A stretch of 64,000 nt of DNA from Rhodococcus sp. (in: high G+C Gram-positive bacteria) (lineage in GTDB: Bacteria; Actinomycetota; Actinomycetes; Mycobacteriales; Mycobacteriaceae). The translations under genes and the position numbers were made by a program. Shown piece after piece: positions 39,034 through 48,350 of the stretch. Each line of letters opens with the position of its first letter. Position 1 is the stretch's first letter. The notes below the pieces were generated by a model that worked only from the letters and a program-made list of their open reading frames with translations, did no database searches and was not told where the DNA came from. The stretch lies in NCBI RefSeq assembly GCF_023264675.1, contig NZ_JAHFVG010000014.1, positions 1-64,000 on the forward strand, in the 5' to 3' direction.

Positions 39034-39930
39034 GTGCCCATAGCAGCAGACCCAACCCCCACGTTCGCCGACTATGCGCATCCAGATCGCCTGGTCTCCA
39101 CCCAATGGTTGTCCGCACACCTGGGAACCCCCGGCCTGAAGGTGGTGGAGTCGGACGAAGACGTACTGCTCTACGACGTCGGCCACATTCCCGGCGCCGT
39201 CAAGATCGATTGGCATCTCGATCTCAACGATCCGATCACTCGTGACTACATCGACGGCGAGAAGTTTGCAGCGCTGCTCGCTCGCAAGGGGATTTCCCGC
39301 GACGACACCATCGTCGTCTACGGAGACAAGAGCAATTGGTGGGCCGCCTACGCGTTGTGGGTGTTCACTCTGTTCGGTCACCAAGATGTCCGTCTTCTCG
39401 ACGGAGGTCGAGATGCGTGGCTCGCCGAGAATCGCGAAACCACGCTCGACGTTCCCGAGTACCCGGCTACCGACTACCCCGTGGTCGAGCGTGACGATGC
39501 ACCGATCCGTGCATACGCCTCCGACGTCCTGGCCAACCTGGGCACGATTCCGCTCGTCGATGTTCGTTCGCCTGCCGAGTACACCGGTGAACGAACACAC
39601 ATGCCGGACTACCCGGAAGAGGGTGCATTGCGCGGGGGCCACATTCCCACCGCAGTGAGCATCCCGTGGGCCAAGGCGGCTGCGGCCGACAGCCGGTTCC
39701 GCCCCCGCGCGGAACTCGACGAAATCTACGGCGACATCGTCTCCAACGACCAGGTCATCGCGTACTGCCGTATCGGCGAGCGGTCGAGTCATACCTGGTT
39801 CGTCCTGACGCATCTGCTCGGCCACGACAATGTCCGTAACTACGACGGTTCGTGGACCGAATGGGGCAACGCTGTCCGCGTTCCCATCGCTCGCGGCGAG
39901 GAGCCCGGCGACGCTCCTGCGAAGCCGTAG
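39034..39930 (+). CDS. sseA: Thiosulfate/3-mercaptopyruvate sulfurtransferase
   Basis: Two-domain rhodanese: transfers sulfane sulfur to thiophilic acceptors. The 298-residue protein is close to mycobacterial Sse[42 protein letters not shown], and the active-site loop with C245 in [16 protein letters not shown]. The GTG at 39034 gives the family N-terminus and has GGAG about ten bases upstream. It is followed after two bases by sufE, the Rv3283-Rv3284 pair. Confidence 0.95.
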   Translation: MPIAADPTPTFADYAHPDRLVSTQWLSAHLGTPGLKVVESDEDVLLYDVGHIPGAVKIDWHLDLNDPITRDYIDGEKFAALLARKGISRDDTIVVYGDKSNWWAAYALWVFTLFGHQDVRLLDGGRDAWLAENRETTLDVPEYPATDYPVVERDDAPIRAYASDVLANLGTIPLVDVRSPAEYTGERTHMPDYPEEGALRGGHIPTAVSIPWAKAAAADSRFRPRAELDEIYGDIVSNDQVIAYCRIGERSSHTWFVLTHLLGHDNVRNYDGSWTEWGNAVRVPIARGEEPGDAPAKP

Positions 39931-39932
39931 CC

Positions 39933-40346
39933 GTGGCGGAGATGCCAGAAGCTCTGGCCGAGATCGTCGAGGACTTCGGCGCTGTCGAGGGCCAGGACAA
40001 GCTTCAGCTGCTTCTCGAATTCAGCCGTGAGCTTCCCGAGCTCCCCGCTTACCTGGAGCAGGCGGCGATGGAACCCGTTCCCGAGTGTCAGTCGCCGCTG
40101 TTTCTGTCCGTCGACGCCGAGGACCGCGAGCACGTGCAGCTGTATTTCAGTGCACCGCCCGAGGCGCCGACCACTCGCGGTTTCGCCTCGATTCTGCATC
40201 AGGGTCTCGACGGGTCGAGCGCTCGGCAGATCCTGGATGTGCCGGACGATTTCTATCTCGCGCTCGGTCTGGGCGATGCCGTAAGCCCGCTTCGTCTGCG
40301 CGGAATGTCGGCAATGTTGGCGCGGATCAAGCGTCACCTGAAGTAG
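39933..40346 (+). CDS. sufE: SufE family sulfur acceptor protein
   Basis: 137-residue protein: [31 protein letters not shown], then C52 in [10 protein letters not shown], the acceptor cysteine of SufE proteins, and a C-terminal [19 protein letters not shown]. It would accept sulfur from a desulfurase or, given the neighbour, from SseA. A GTG start two bases after sseA is used; an ATG three codons later is equally plausible. A strong hairpin follows the gene. Confidence 0.92.
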   Translation: MAEMPEALAEIVEDFGAVEGQDKLQLLLEFSRELPELPAYLEQAAMEPVPECQSPLFLSVDAEDREHVQLYFSAPPEAPTTRGFASILHQGLDGSSARQILDVPDDFYLALGLGDAVSPLRLRGMSAMLARIKRHLK

Positions 40347-40370
40347 GTCCGGTGGTCGATCGAGGCGGCT

Positions 40371-40389
40371 CGGAAAGCGGTGCTTTCCG
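40371..40389 (+). terminator. Hairpin after sufE
   Basis: CGGAAAGC-GGT-GCTTTCCG is a perfect 8-bp stem with a three-base loop, followed by GTCGTCTT rather than a pure U-tract. It probably ends or attenuates the transcript coming from the acyltransferase-sseA-sufE run. Confidence 0.6.
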
Positions 40390-40395
40390 GTCGTC

Positions 40396-40425
40396 TTGAT
40401 CGATACACCCCCTGATCGCTACACT
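40396..40425 (+). promoter_or_regulatory. Candidate sigma-70-type promoter for acyltransferase D
   Basis: TTGATC at 40396-40401 and TACACT at 40420-40425 with an 18-base spacer, directly downstream of the sufE hairpin. This would give a leader of roughly 95 bases before the ATG at 40529. Confidence 0.45.
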
Positions 40426-40528
40426 GGCGAGCGGTCGAACACGATCCGAGGCCGACGGGGTCCCACGGGTTCATCGAGAGGTACGGCCGCACTCCTGTCG
40501 TCGTTGTGAAAGAAAAGTTGCTGCCACC

Positions 40529-41977
40529 ATGGAATTCACCGAGTTGGCCGACTACCCCGTACCCGCAGGAACCCTCACCGAGTGGATCCCGAGTGTGGGG
40601 CCGCATGCGGCAACGCCCGCCCTCGCAGGCTGGCAACCCGACGAGCGTCCCACCTCGTATGTTCACGAGGCCCATTTGCGTGCCAGCCTCGCCAGTCCTC
40701 GTCGCGGACGTGAAAGCTGGCTCGGAGCGGCATTCGAGATCCTCGGCCCGCTCGACAAGCCCGCCTTCCGAGCAGCCGTGCTGGCATGGATCGACCGCCA
40801 CGAGTCGATGCGCTCGCATGCAGCGATCGACGAGGAATCGGGCGATCTGTCGCGGGTGACGGCGGCAGAAGGCGCTATCGACATCTGGCAGGTCGAGCAG
40901 GAACGCTGCGAGCACTCGAGCGACGTGTTCGAACACCTGCACTATCTGTTCGACGAGTACACCTCGCCGCTTGCATGGCCTGCGTACGCTTTCGTCACCC
41001 TCGAACCGCTGGCCGCGGCGGACAACGGCCGAGTCACCGTCTTCTTCGCTGCCGATCATTCGATCATCGACGGATTGTCCACCGTTCTCGTCGCCCACGA
41101 GATCACAGCGCTCTACGCCGAGGCCAAGGACAACACTCCGGCGCAGTTGTTCGAAGCAGGCAGCTACCTGGATTTCGGTGTCTCCGAGCGCCGCGTCCAC
41201 GCCGAATTGGCACACACCCACGACGCCGTCGTCACCTGGCAGAAGTTTCTACAGGACGGCAGCGGCCAGTTCCCTGCATTTCCTCTCGATATCGGTGAGC
41301 CCAACGACCAGTCGGCCGCTCAGGGCGGCTTGTCGGCCTGGGTGCTGGACGCCGACCGTGCCGACGCCTTCTCGATTGCGTGCCGCAAAACCGGCAACAG
41401 TCTGTTCTCGGGCCTGCTCGGTGCTTTGGCAGTAGCCGGCACCGAGCTGTCGGGCAACACCGAGTTTCGGACGATCACACCGGTACACACGCGCGATCAA
41501 CCGCACTGGGTATCTTCGCTCGGCTGGTTCGTCGGCCTGTGTCCTCTTGCTTTCGATATCGAGGGACTCGACTCGTTCGGGGCCGTCGTCGCAAAGGCAA
41601 CCGAGCAGGTGACGAGCACGAAGCCGATAGCCCGGGTTCCTCTCGACCGGGTTTTCGCCGCCCTCGGCGCCTCGGCGAAGCCGCGTTTCGTCGTCTCGTT
41701 CATGGACGTTCGGTTCGCGCCGATGGCCGAGAACTGGCATGACTGGAATGCGCGCGCCCTGCGCAGCAAGCAGTACGACCACGATGTCTACATCTGGATC
41801 AACCGCACTCCGCGAGGCATCAACATCGCTGCCCGCTACCCGAACACCGAAACTGCCACCTCGAACGTTCACCAGTACGTCGGCGCGGTTCGCCGCCTAC
41901 TCGACGAGGTCGTGGACACCGGCACGGCCACAATGCCCACTCAGGCAGCGACCCGTCCCGTTGCTACCAATCAGTAG
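40529..41977 (+). CDS. Stand-alone condensation-type (PapA-like) acyltransferase D
   Basis: 482-residue acyltransferase most similar to acyltransferase A in this window (MEFTELADYPVPAGTLTEWI against MEYTELADYPLPAGRLTEWV). The catalytic motif is canonical: H177-S-I-I-D181-G182. The C-terminus has RFVVSFMDVRFAPMAENWHDW and DVYIWINRTPRGINIAARYP. It is separated from acyltransferases A-C by sseA and sufE and lies 145 bp before accA3. Recent duplication from A, or of a common ancestor, is likely. Confidence 0.82.
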   Translation: MEFTELADYPVPAGTLTEWIPSVGPHAATPALAGWQPDERPTSYVHEAHLRASLASPRRGRESWLGAAFEILGPLDKPAFRAAVLAWIDRHESMRSHAAIDEESGDLSRVTAAEGAIDIWQVEQERCEHSSDVFEHLHYLFDEYTSPLAWPAYAFVTLEPLAAADNGRVTVFFAADHSIIDGLSTVLVAHEITALYAEAKDNTPAQLFEAGSYLDFGVSERRVHAELAHTHDAVVTWQKFLQDGSGQFPAFPLDIGEPNDQSAAQGGLSAWVLDADRADAFSIACRKTGNSLFSGLLGALAVAGTELSGNTEFRTITPVHTRDQPHWVSSLGWFVGLCPLAFDIEGLDSFGAVVAKATEQVTSTKPIARVPLDRVFAALGASAKPRFVVSFMDVRFAPMAENWHDWNARALRSKQYDHDVYIWINRTPRGINIAARYPNTETATSNVHQYVGAVRRLLDEVVDTGTATMPTQAATRPVATNQ

Positions 41978-42122
41978 GGAACGGCGACTTTTTTGGGGAG
42001 GTTCCCCATAATCACCATCCAGTTTCGGTTGTGCTGTCGCCTGTGCTTAAACTCCGAAGAGACCTGAATTACACGTGCGGCACAACGGCCAGCACAGACC
42101 ACTCGAAACCTCAGGAGGCTCA

Positions 42123-43916
42123 GTGCCCAGCCATGCCAGTGCCCATATCACCAAGGTCCTCGTCGCGAACCGCGGCGAGATCGCAGTGCGGGTGATACGA
42201 GCAGCAGCGGACGCCGGCCTGAGAAGCGTCGCCGTCTACGCCGAGCCCGACGCGGACGCGCCCTTCGTACGCCTGGCCGACGAGGCCTTCGCGCTCGGCG
42301 GCCAGACCTCCGCCGAATCGTATTTGGTGATCGACAAGATCATCGACGCCGCACGCAAGTCCGGCGCCGACTCCATCCACCCCGGTTACGGCTTCCTCTC
42401 CGAGAACGCCGATTTCGCTCAGGCCGTCATCGACGCCGGACTCATCTGGATCGGACCCTCCCCCCAGTCCATCCGCGACCTCGGCGACAAGGTCACCGCC
42501 CGCCACATCGCCGCCCGCGCGAAGGCACCCTCGGTCCCCGGCACCTCCGAACCGGTCAAGGACGCCGACGAAATCCTCGCCTTCGTCGACGAGCACGGCC
42601 TCCCCATCGCCATCAAGGCTGCCTTCGGCGGCGGCGGACGCGGCATGAAGGTCGCCCGCACCCGCGAAGAGATCCCCGAACTCTTCGACTCCGCCACCCG
42701 CGAAGCCGTCTCGGCGTTCGGCCGCGGCGAATGCTTCGTCGAGCGTTACCTCGACAAACCACGCCACGTCGAAGCACAGGTCATCGCGGATCAGCACGGC
42801 AACGTCGTCGTCGCCGGCACCCGCGACTGCTCCCTGCAACGCCGCTTCCAGAAGCTCGTCGAAGAAGCACCGGCACCGTTCCTCACCGAAGAACAGCGCG
42901 CCGAGATCCACTCCTCCGCCAAGGCCATCTGCCGCGAAGCCGGCTACTACGGCGCCGGCACCGTGGAATACCTCGTCGGCCAGGACGGCCTCGTCTCCTT
43001 CCTCGAAGTCAACACCCGCCTTCAGGTCGAGCACCCCGTCACCGAGGAAACCTCCGGGATCGACCTGGTGCTCCAGCAGTTCCGCATCGCCAACGGCGAA
43101 GAACTCTCCATCACCGAAGATCCCACCCCGCGTGGACACTCCTTCGAGTTCCGCATCAACGGCGAAGACGCCGGCCGTGGGTTCCTCCCCGCCCCCGGAC
43201 CCGTCGTGAAGTTCGAAGCGCCGTCGGGCCCCGGCGTGCGCGTCGACTCCGGTGTCGAGTCCGGCTCCGTGATCGGTGGCCAGTTCGACTCGATGCTCGC
43301 CAAGCTCATCGTCACCGGCGCCACCCGCGAGGAAGCCCTCGCACGCTCACGTCGCGCCCTCGCCGAATTCAAGGTCGAAGGCCTCGCCACGGTCATCCCG
43401 TTCCACGCGGCCGTCGTCTCCGACCCGGCGTTCATCGGCGACGGCGACAAGTTCGACGTTCACACCCGCTGGATCGAAACCGAATGGGACAACCAGGTAC
43501 CGCCGTTCACCGCCGGTGAGCCACTGGACGAGGACGACGCCCTGCCTCGCCAGGCAGTCGTCGTCGAGGTCGGCGGACGCCGCGTCGAGGTTTCCCTTCC
43601 CGGACAGTTCAGCATCGGCGGCGGCGCCGCTTCCTCCGATGGTGCTGTCCGCCGTAAGCCCAAGCCCCGCAAGCGCGGCGGAGCCGGCGCAGGCGCTGCC
43701 TCCGGTGACGCTGTCACCGCGCCCATGCAGGGCACCGTCGTCAAGGTCGCTGTCGAAGAAGGCCAGGAAGTCGCCGAAGGTGACCTCATCGCCGTCCTCG
43801 AAGCGATGAAGATGGAAAACCCCGTCAACGCCCACAAAGCAGGCGTTGTCACCGGCCTGTCCGTGTCCCCCGGATCTGCCATCACCCAGGGCACCGTCCT
43901 CGCCGAACTGAAGTAG
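42123..43916 (+). CDS. accA3: Acyl-CoA carboxylase alpha subunit (biotin carboxylase + BCCP)
   Basis: 597-residue biotinylated subunit. The biotin carboxylase domain holds [32 protein letters not shown], the ATP-grasp loop [15 protein letters not shown] and [15 protein letters not shown]; the C-terminal BCCP carries the biotinylation site [12 protein letters not shown] Lys/Arg/Gly-rich linker precedes it. AGGAGG lies four bases before the GTG at 42123. Very strong C-ending codon bias suggests high expression. It pairs with AccD5/AccE here and with AccD4/AccD6-type partners elsewhere; mycobacterial homologue Rv3285. Confidence 0.97.
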   Translation: MPSHASAHITKVLVANRGEIAVRVIRAAADAGLRSVAVYAEPDADAPFVRLADEAFALGGQTSAESYLVIDKIIDAARKSGADSIHPGYGFLSENADFAQAVIDAGLIWIGPSPQSIRDLGDKVTARHIAARAKAPSVPGTSEPVKDADEILAFVDEHGLPIAIKAAFGGGGRGMKVARTREEIPELFDSATREAVSAFGRGECFVERYLDKPRHVEAQVIADQHGNVVVAGTRDCSLQRRFQKLVEEAPAPFLTEEQRAEIHSSAKAICREAGYYGAGTVEYLVGQDGLVSFLEVNTRLQVEHPVTEETSGIDLVLQQFRIANGEELSITEDPTPRGHSFEFRINGEDAGRGFLPAPGPVVKFEAPSGPGVRVDSGVESGSVIGGQFDSMLAKLIVTGATREEALARSRRALAEFKVEGLATVIPFHAAVVSDPAFIGDGDKFDVHTRWIETEWDNQVPPFTAGEPLDEDDALPRQAVVVEVGGRRVEVSLPGQFSIGGGAASSDGAVRRKPKPRKRGGAGAGAASGDAVTAPMQGTVVKVAVEEGQEVAEGDLIAVLEAMKMENPVNAHKAGVVTGLSVSPGSAITQGTVLAELK

Positions 43917-43969
43917 CACGTAAGACAAGCAACGTCCGGGTTCGTCCGTCTGCGGTTAGGCTGTAACGC

Positions 43970-44401
43970 ATGGCGGAGAACCCGGACGTTCGCATTGGTA
44001 CAGCCGAACGTGAGCAGGCGTTGTCGAATCTGAGTCAGCACCTGAGCGACGGCAGGCTGACGCTTCCCGAGTTCGACGAGCGCAGTGCGGTTGTTGCCGG
44101 AGCCACCACTCGGAGCGATCTCGACTCGGTGTTCACCGATCTGCCGACACCCTCGCTGGCTCCCACGGCGTCCCGTCCGCTGGACATCTCCAAGTCCGGC
44201 GACCCTGTAGCGACTCCCCCGCATCCCGTGGAAGACAGCGGCTGGGATTGGCGTAAAGCGGTGATGGGTGCCACCCCGATCATCGCGTTGATCTTGTTCT
44301 TCGTGGTACCGGTGGACGGCAGTTGGCTGTTCTTCCTGCTCGTTCCACTCGTCGGCGCACTGCTGTTCGGGGGCGATCGATCTCGACGACGAGACCGATG
44401 A
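43970..44401 (+). CDS. DUF1707 SHOCT-like membrane protein
   Basis: 143-residue protein. Residues 5-57 form the DUF1707 domain (VRIGTAEREQALSNLSQHLSDGRLTLPEFDERSA), a small helical domain common in actinobacterial membrane-associated proteins. Two hydrophobic segments near residues 100-136 (AVMGATPIIALILFFVVP, WLFFLLVPLVGALLF) suggest membrane insertion. Function unknown. Its stop overlaps the start of the HAD gene. Confidence 0.85.
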   Translation: MAENPDVRIGTAEREQALSNLSQHLSDGRLTLPEFDERSAVVAGATTRSDLDSVFTDLPTPSLAPTASRPLDISKSGDPVATPPHPVEDSGWDWRKAVMGATPIIALILFFVVPVDGSWLFFLLVPLVGALLFGGDRSRRRDR

Positions 44402-45093
44402 TGTCACCGAGGGCCATACTGTTCGATGTCTTCGGCACCGTGGTGGACTGGCGATCGAGCATCGCCGCGGAATGCTCCCCGTTGCTGCCGCCCGCCGTCG
44501 ACGCGTATGCATTCGCGGACAGCTGGCGAAATCTGTATCAGCCTGCCATGCAGCAGGTTCGGTCCGGCGCCCGAGAATTCACTCGACTCGATGTTCTGCA
44601 CCTCGAGAGCCTGCGAACCGTGTTGGCGGAGTTCGAGGTCGTACTGTCCGAATCTGCCATCGCGGACCTCAACCTGGCGTGGCACCGCCTGGATCCATGG
44701 CCGGATTCCGTCGAGGGCATCGCGAGATTGAAGACGAAGTTCATCGTTGCGCCACTGTCCAACGGCAACATCTCATTGCTACTGGATATGGCCAAGAACG
44801 CGGGCATTCCGTGGGATGCGATTCTCGGCGCCGAACCCGTGCGCGCCTACAAGCCGACGCCCGAGGCATATCTGCGCACGGCCGACATTCTCGGCTTACT
44901 GCCGCAGGAGTGCATGCTGGCGGCGGCACACAACAGCGATCTGGCCGCTGCCCGCGAGTGCGGATTCCAGACAGCGTTCGTTGCTCGGCCCCGAGAACAC
45001 GGTGACGGCCAGACGATCGACCTGACCTCGGAATCGGACTGGACTCACACCGCTTCGACGATCACCGAACTCGCCGGTGCCCTGGGGTGCTGA
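44398..45093 (+). CDS. Haloacid dehalogenase type II family hydrolase
   Basis: 231-residue HAD protein. Motif I is LFDVFGTVVDWRSSI, with the nucleophilic Asp at residue 10; motif II is PLSNGN; motif III lysine lies in RAYKPTPEAYLRTADILG; motif IV region is AAAHNSDLAAARECG. The DxFGTxxDW form and the cap sequence match L-2-haloacid dehalogenases, so it could hydrolyse 2-haloacids, though many homologues act on other substrates. The start overlaps the DUF1707 stop (ATGA). Confidence 0.85.
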   Translation: MMSPRAILFDVFGTVVDWRSSIAAECSPLLPPAVDAYAFADSWRNLYQPAMQQVRSGAREFTRLDVLHLESLRTVLAEFEVVLSESAIADLNLAWHRLDPWPDSVEGIARLKTKFIVAPLSNGNISLLLDMAKNAGIPWDAILGAEPVRAYKPTPEAYLRTADILGLLPQECMLAAAHNSDLAAARECGFQTAFVARPREHGDGQTIDLTSESDWTHTASTITELAGALGC

Positions 45094-45236
45094 AACGCCT
45101 TCCGATTTCGCCTGGGCCAACGTAGTCGCTAGAATGTAACTCGGTGCGCCGGGAAGTCTGGTCGGCATGAATCGACCATGCCCGAAAGTTGCCGCGCTGT
45201 GACCAGTTCGGGCGACAACAGACCCGAAAGGTCCCA

Positions 45237-46547
45237 ATGCCGACACCATCGACCCGCCTCCCGCTCTTCTCCCGCGGATCCTGGTCCGAAGCCGACCGGA
45301 TCGCCGCCGTCCTCCGCAAGGAGACAGTCGGCGGAATCCTGCTCCTCATCGCCGCTGTGGTCGCCCTCGTGTGGGCCAATTCGCCACTCGCCGACAGCTA
45401 TCAGAGCCTCATGGATTTCCGGGTCGGTCCGTCGGCGCTCCATCTCGATCTGACGTTGTCGACGTGGGCAGCCGACGGCTTGCTCGCGATCTTCTTCTTC
45501 GTCGTCGGCCTCGAACTCAAACGCGAGTTCGTTGCAGGCGATTTGCGTGATCCGAAACGCGCTGCCCTCCCGATCGCTGCCGCGGTGGGCGGAATGGCTC
45601 TTCCTGCAATCATTTTCGTACTCGTCAATCGGACCACCGGTGACGGCGCATTGCAAGGCTGGGCAATCCCGACGGCGACCGACATCGCGTTCGCCGTCGC
45701 GATTCTCGCAGTGATCGGCACGCACCTTCCGACAGCGTTGCGGACGTTTCTCCTCACACTCGCCGTGGTCGATGATCTGCTGGCCATCACCGTCATCGCG
45801 ATCTTCTACACGGAGAAGGTCGATTTCACTTCGCTCGGGCTTGCGTTGATTCCACTTGCGCTGTTCACGGTCGCGGTCCAGAAGCGCATTCGGTCCTGGT
45901 GGATTCTCATTCCCCTCGCTGTCATCACGTGGGTATTGGTGCACGAGTCCGGTATTCACGCGACGGTCGCGGGTGTCCTCCTCGGCTTTGCGGTCCCGGT
46001 TGTGCGCAGCAGAGCAGCAGGCGGCCCCGAAGCCGGACCGGGTTTGGCCGAACACTTCGAACACCGCATCCGGCCACTGTCCGCCGGGGTGGCGATTCCG
46101 TTGTTCGCCTTCTGCGCAGCCGGGGTCACCGTGGGCGGCTTCACCGGACTGACGAGCGCATTGACCGATCCGATCGCTCTCGGGATCATCGCCGGACTCG
46201 TGATCGGCAAGACCGTTGGCATATTCGGCACGACGTTCGTACTCTCCAAGTTCACCAAAGCCTCCCTCGACAACACGGTCAAGTGGATCGACGTCGTTGG
46301 TATCTCGATGCTGGCGGGAATCGGATTCACGGTCTCGCTCCTCATCGGAGACCTCGCCTTCGGACCGGGAACGGAGCGCGACGATCACGTCAAGATCGGC
46401 GTTCTCGCCGGTTCGATCCTCGCGGCCTTGCTCGCCTCGGCACTCCTGCGGTCCCGCAACAAGGTGTACAAGCGGATCCACAAAGACGAAACGCGCGACG
46501 ACGATCACGACGGAATTCCCGACGTCTATCAGCGCGACGAAACCTGA
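45237..46547 (+). CDS. nhaA: Na+/H+ antiporter NhaA
   Basis: 436-residue inner-membrane antiporter exchanging sodium for protons. Family landmarks: [53 protein letters not shown], and the transport aspartates in [39 protein letters not shown] is the conserved C-terminal helix. The ATG at 45237 is preceded by AAAGG. The short C-terminal tail is charged. Confidence 0.95.
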   Translation: MPTPSTRLPLFSRGSWSEADRIAAVLRKETVGGILLLIAAVVALVWANSPLADSYQSLMDFRVGPSALHLDLTLSTWAADGLLAIFFFVVGLELKREFVAGDLRDPKRAALPIAAAVGGMALPAIIFVLVNRTTGDGALQGWAIPTATDIAFAVAILAVIGTHLPTALRTFLLTLAVVDDLLAITVIAIFYTEKVDFTSLGLALIPLALFTVAVQKRIRSWWILIPLAVITWVLVHESGIHATVAGVLLGFAVPVVRSRAAGGPEAGPGLAEHFEHRIRPLSAGVAIPLFAFCAAGVTVGGFTGLTSALTDPIALGIIAGLVIGKTVGIFGTTFVLSKFTKASLDNTVKWIDVVGISMLAGIGFTVSLLIGDLAFGPGTERDDHVKIGVLAGSILAALLASALLRSRNKVYKRIHKDETRDDDHDGIPDVYQRDET

Positions 46548-46555
46548 ACACCCAG

Positions 46556-47089
46556 CTAGAGATCGCGGTCTCTGGGTGAAATGTCATGACTCCCAGCGGA
46601 TCCGAACTCGCGCTCCAAAGCTGCGAGAATCTGGGCGAGTTGCTTGTTCACAGCACTCAGATGGGTATCGGCCAGTGACGATCGAATGACTTTCGCCTCC
46701 TCGTGAGTTCTCACTGCCGTTGCATCTGCCCATACTTCATAGCCGATCGCCGTCGCCTTGATCGGGCGGCTGCGTGCGTCGCCACTATCGCTTGCCGCCT
46801 CGATCAGGCCGGCCGCCGTCAGCCTCTTGATCCGTGTGCTCACCGTCCCGGACGTGAGTTCGAGGATCCGCCCGAGTTCGGTCGGGGTACATGGCGTCAC
46901 GCTCCGAATGACGACCGACAACGCCGACCAATCTGCGCGGCTGATATTTCGCACTAGTGCCACACGGTCGAGAAGACCATCGAACAGTCGAGCCATACGG
47001 CCGACACGCTGGCGAAACTCTTCCACCTCCTGGTCCGCAGACGGCATCTGTGCCATCCACGTTGCGATGTCTCGCGATACCGAATCCAT
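46556..47089 (-). CDS. MarR-family transcriptional regulator
   Basis: 177-residue winged-helix regulator: RNISRADWSALSVVIRSV, the recognition region TPTELGRILELTSGTVSTRIKRLTAAGLIE, and a wing with SDSGDARSRPIKATAIG. A C-terminal helix (LAQILAALEREFG) should form the dimer. It diverges from the SDR gene across a 36-bp perfect palindrome and so probably represses both. The ATG at 47089 is used; a GTG at 47095 is in frame. Confidence 0.9.
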   Translation of the reverse strand: MDSVSRDIATWMAQMPSADQEVEEFRQRVGRMARLFDGLLDRVALVRNISRADWSALSVVIRSVTPCTPTELGRILELTSGTVSTRIKRLTAAGLIEAASDSGDARSRPIKATAIGYEVWADATAVRTHEEAKVIRSSLADTHLSAVNKQLAQILAALEREFGSAGSHDISPRDRDL

Positions 47090-47103
47090 GTCCACCCGCT
47101 TAT

Positions 47104-47139
47104 CTTGAGTATCAAGGTATATTTACCTTGATACTCAAG
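47104..47139. promoter_or_regulatory. Long palindromic operator between MarR and SDR genes
   Basis: Two 16-base arms, CTTGAGTATCAAGGTA and its exact reverse complement, flank the four bases TATT. Each arm itself contains a small palindrome (TTGAGTATCAA at 47105-47115, TTGATACTCAA at 47128-47138), and a TATATT -10-like hexamer sits at the centre. This is what is expected of a MarR dimer pair blocking both promoters. Confidence 0.75.
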
Positions 47140-47155
47140 GTACCAGGAGGTTGTC

Positions 47156-47965
47156 ATGGCAAAAGTGTGGCTCATTACAGGCGCAAGCTCCGGATTCGGT
47201 CATGCCCTTGCGCACGCCGCGATACGTCGCGGAGATACCGTCGTCGCCACCGCGCGAAATACCGATGACCTGGACGATTGTGCGCACGGCCTGCACTTGG
47301 ATGTCACCGATACCGACTCGATTCGATCTGCAGTGTCCCGTGCGATCGAGATTCATGGGCGCATCGACGTCGTGGTCAACAATGCAGGCCATGGACTCGT
47401 CGGGGCAACGGAGGAGGTCCACGACAGCGCACTGCGAGACATACTGGACACCAACCTGTTCGGGGTCTGGCGAGTGGTCCGCGAGATCCTGCCTCACTTC
47501 CGCAAGCAAGGCAGCGGCCACTTCGTCCAGATGTCGTCGGTCGGCGGGGTCGTCGGGAATCCCGGTCACGCAGCTTATGCAGCCTCCAAGTTCGCTCTGG
47601 AGGGAATGTCGGAGGCGCTGGCCGGAGAAGTTGCAGGGTTCGGGATCGGAGTCACCATCGTCGAACCTGGGCCATTCCGCACCGATTTTGCCGGTCGATC
47701 ACTGGAAATGTCGGATGCGCTACCAGAGTATGCAGACACCCCCGGTGGAATCCTGCGCGCCCGATTCCGCGACCAGGATGGCCGACAGCCGAATGACCCA
47801 GCACTGGCCGCCGAGGCCATCATCGAGGCGGTCAATGTCGAGCACCCGCCGCTGAGGCTTCCGCTCGGGCCGGAGGCAGTCGCGCGTATCCGCTCGAAAC
47901 TCCGTCGTCAGCTCGAAGACATCGACACGTGGGAAGCGCTCGCGATTGCTACCAGCTACCGGTGA
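47156..47965 (+). CDS. Short-chain dehydrogenase/reductase
   Basis: 269-residue SDR: cofactor loop TGASSGFGHALA, VVNNAGHGLVG, and the catalytic serine, tyrosine and lysine in MSSVGGVVGNPGHAAYAASKF. An aspartate (LHLDVTD) and R32-type residues near the second strand suggest NADP(H), not certain. AGGAGG precedes the ATG at 47156. It is presumably under control of the adjacent MarR protein; the substrate may be the MarR ligand or its product, by analogy only. Confidence 0.92.
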   Translation: MAKVWLITGASSGFGHALAHAAIRRGDTVVATARNTDDLDDCAHGLHLDVTDTDSIRSAVSRAIEIHGRIDVVVNNAGHGLVGATEEVHDSALRDILDTNLFGVWRVVREILPHFRKQGSGHFVQMSSVGGVVGNPGHAAYAASKFALEGMSEALAGEVAGFGIGVTIVEPGPFRTDFAGRSLEMSDALPEYADTPGGILRARFRDQDGRQPNDPALAAEAIIEAVNVEHPPLRLPLGPEAVARIRSKLRRQLEDIDTWEALAIATSYR

Positions 47966-47980
47966 CGGCGAAGCGCAGGA

Positions 47981-48283
47981 TCAGCGTTCGGAGACGACGA
48001 AACTCGCCGAATTTCGGATGCCGAGCTTGGCTGTTATGTTGCGCGTATTCGAGTGCAGATCATCCTCGGTCAGCGCCAGGCGTTGCGCCGATGTCCCGCG
48101 GTAATGGAAATACACTCCAATACGCTCGGCCGAGATCGGCACCTCGACGTGGTTTACGCCCCAACGAAGTTCGTAACCGAGGCCGTCGATTTCCACACCT
48201 GGCCTCGTGAACAATGCATGGAACCATCTATTGATCCATGCAGGCTTCACGGTGACACTGACGTCGACGGTCGGCACGGTCAC
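47981..48283 (-). CDS. Conserved-looking hypothetical protein
   Basis: 100-residue protein not recognised. Its composition is protein-like: VSVTVKPAWINRWFHALFTRPGVEIDGLGYELRWGVNHVEVPIS, then AERIGVYFHYRGT. No membrane helix, signal peptide or known motif. The GTG at 48283 is chosen because GGAGG lies eight bases upstream; the frame is open to an ATG at 48352 that would overlap the divergent VOC start. It is convergent with the SDR gene. Confidence 0.6.
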   Translation of the reverse strand: MTVPTVDVSVTVKPAWINRWFHALFTRPGVEIDGLGYELRWGVNHVEVPISAERIGVYFHYRGTSAQRLALTEDDLHSNTRNITAKLGIRNSASFVVSER

Positions 48284-48350
48284 GGGTGGATCCTCCCTTT
48301 GGTTTATCGGAGATGCCGAGTCGACGAAATCGTCTGCTAGCGTGCGACGC

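Noticed and set aside
41995..42007. GGGGA-GGT-TCCCC hairpin upstream of accA3 as a terminator
   Set aside because: Stem of only five pairs and the T-run lies before it, not after; insufficient for a call.
42120..43139. A 339-residue open frame antisense to accA3
   Set aside because: Same mirror effect of biased codons; no motif, no ribosome site, and accA3 itself is unmistakable.
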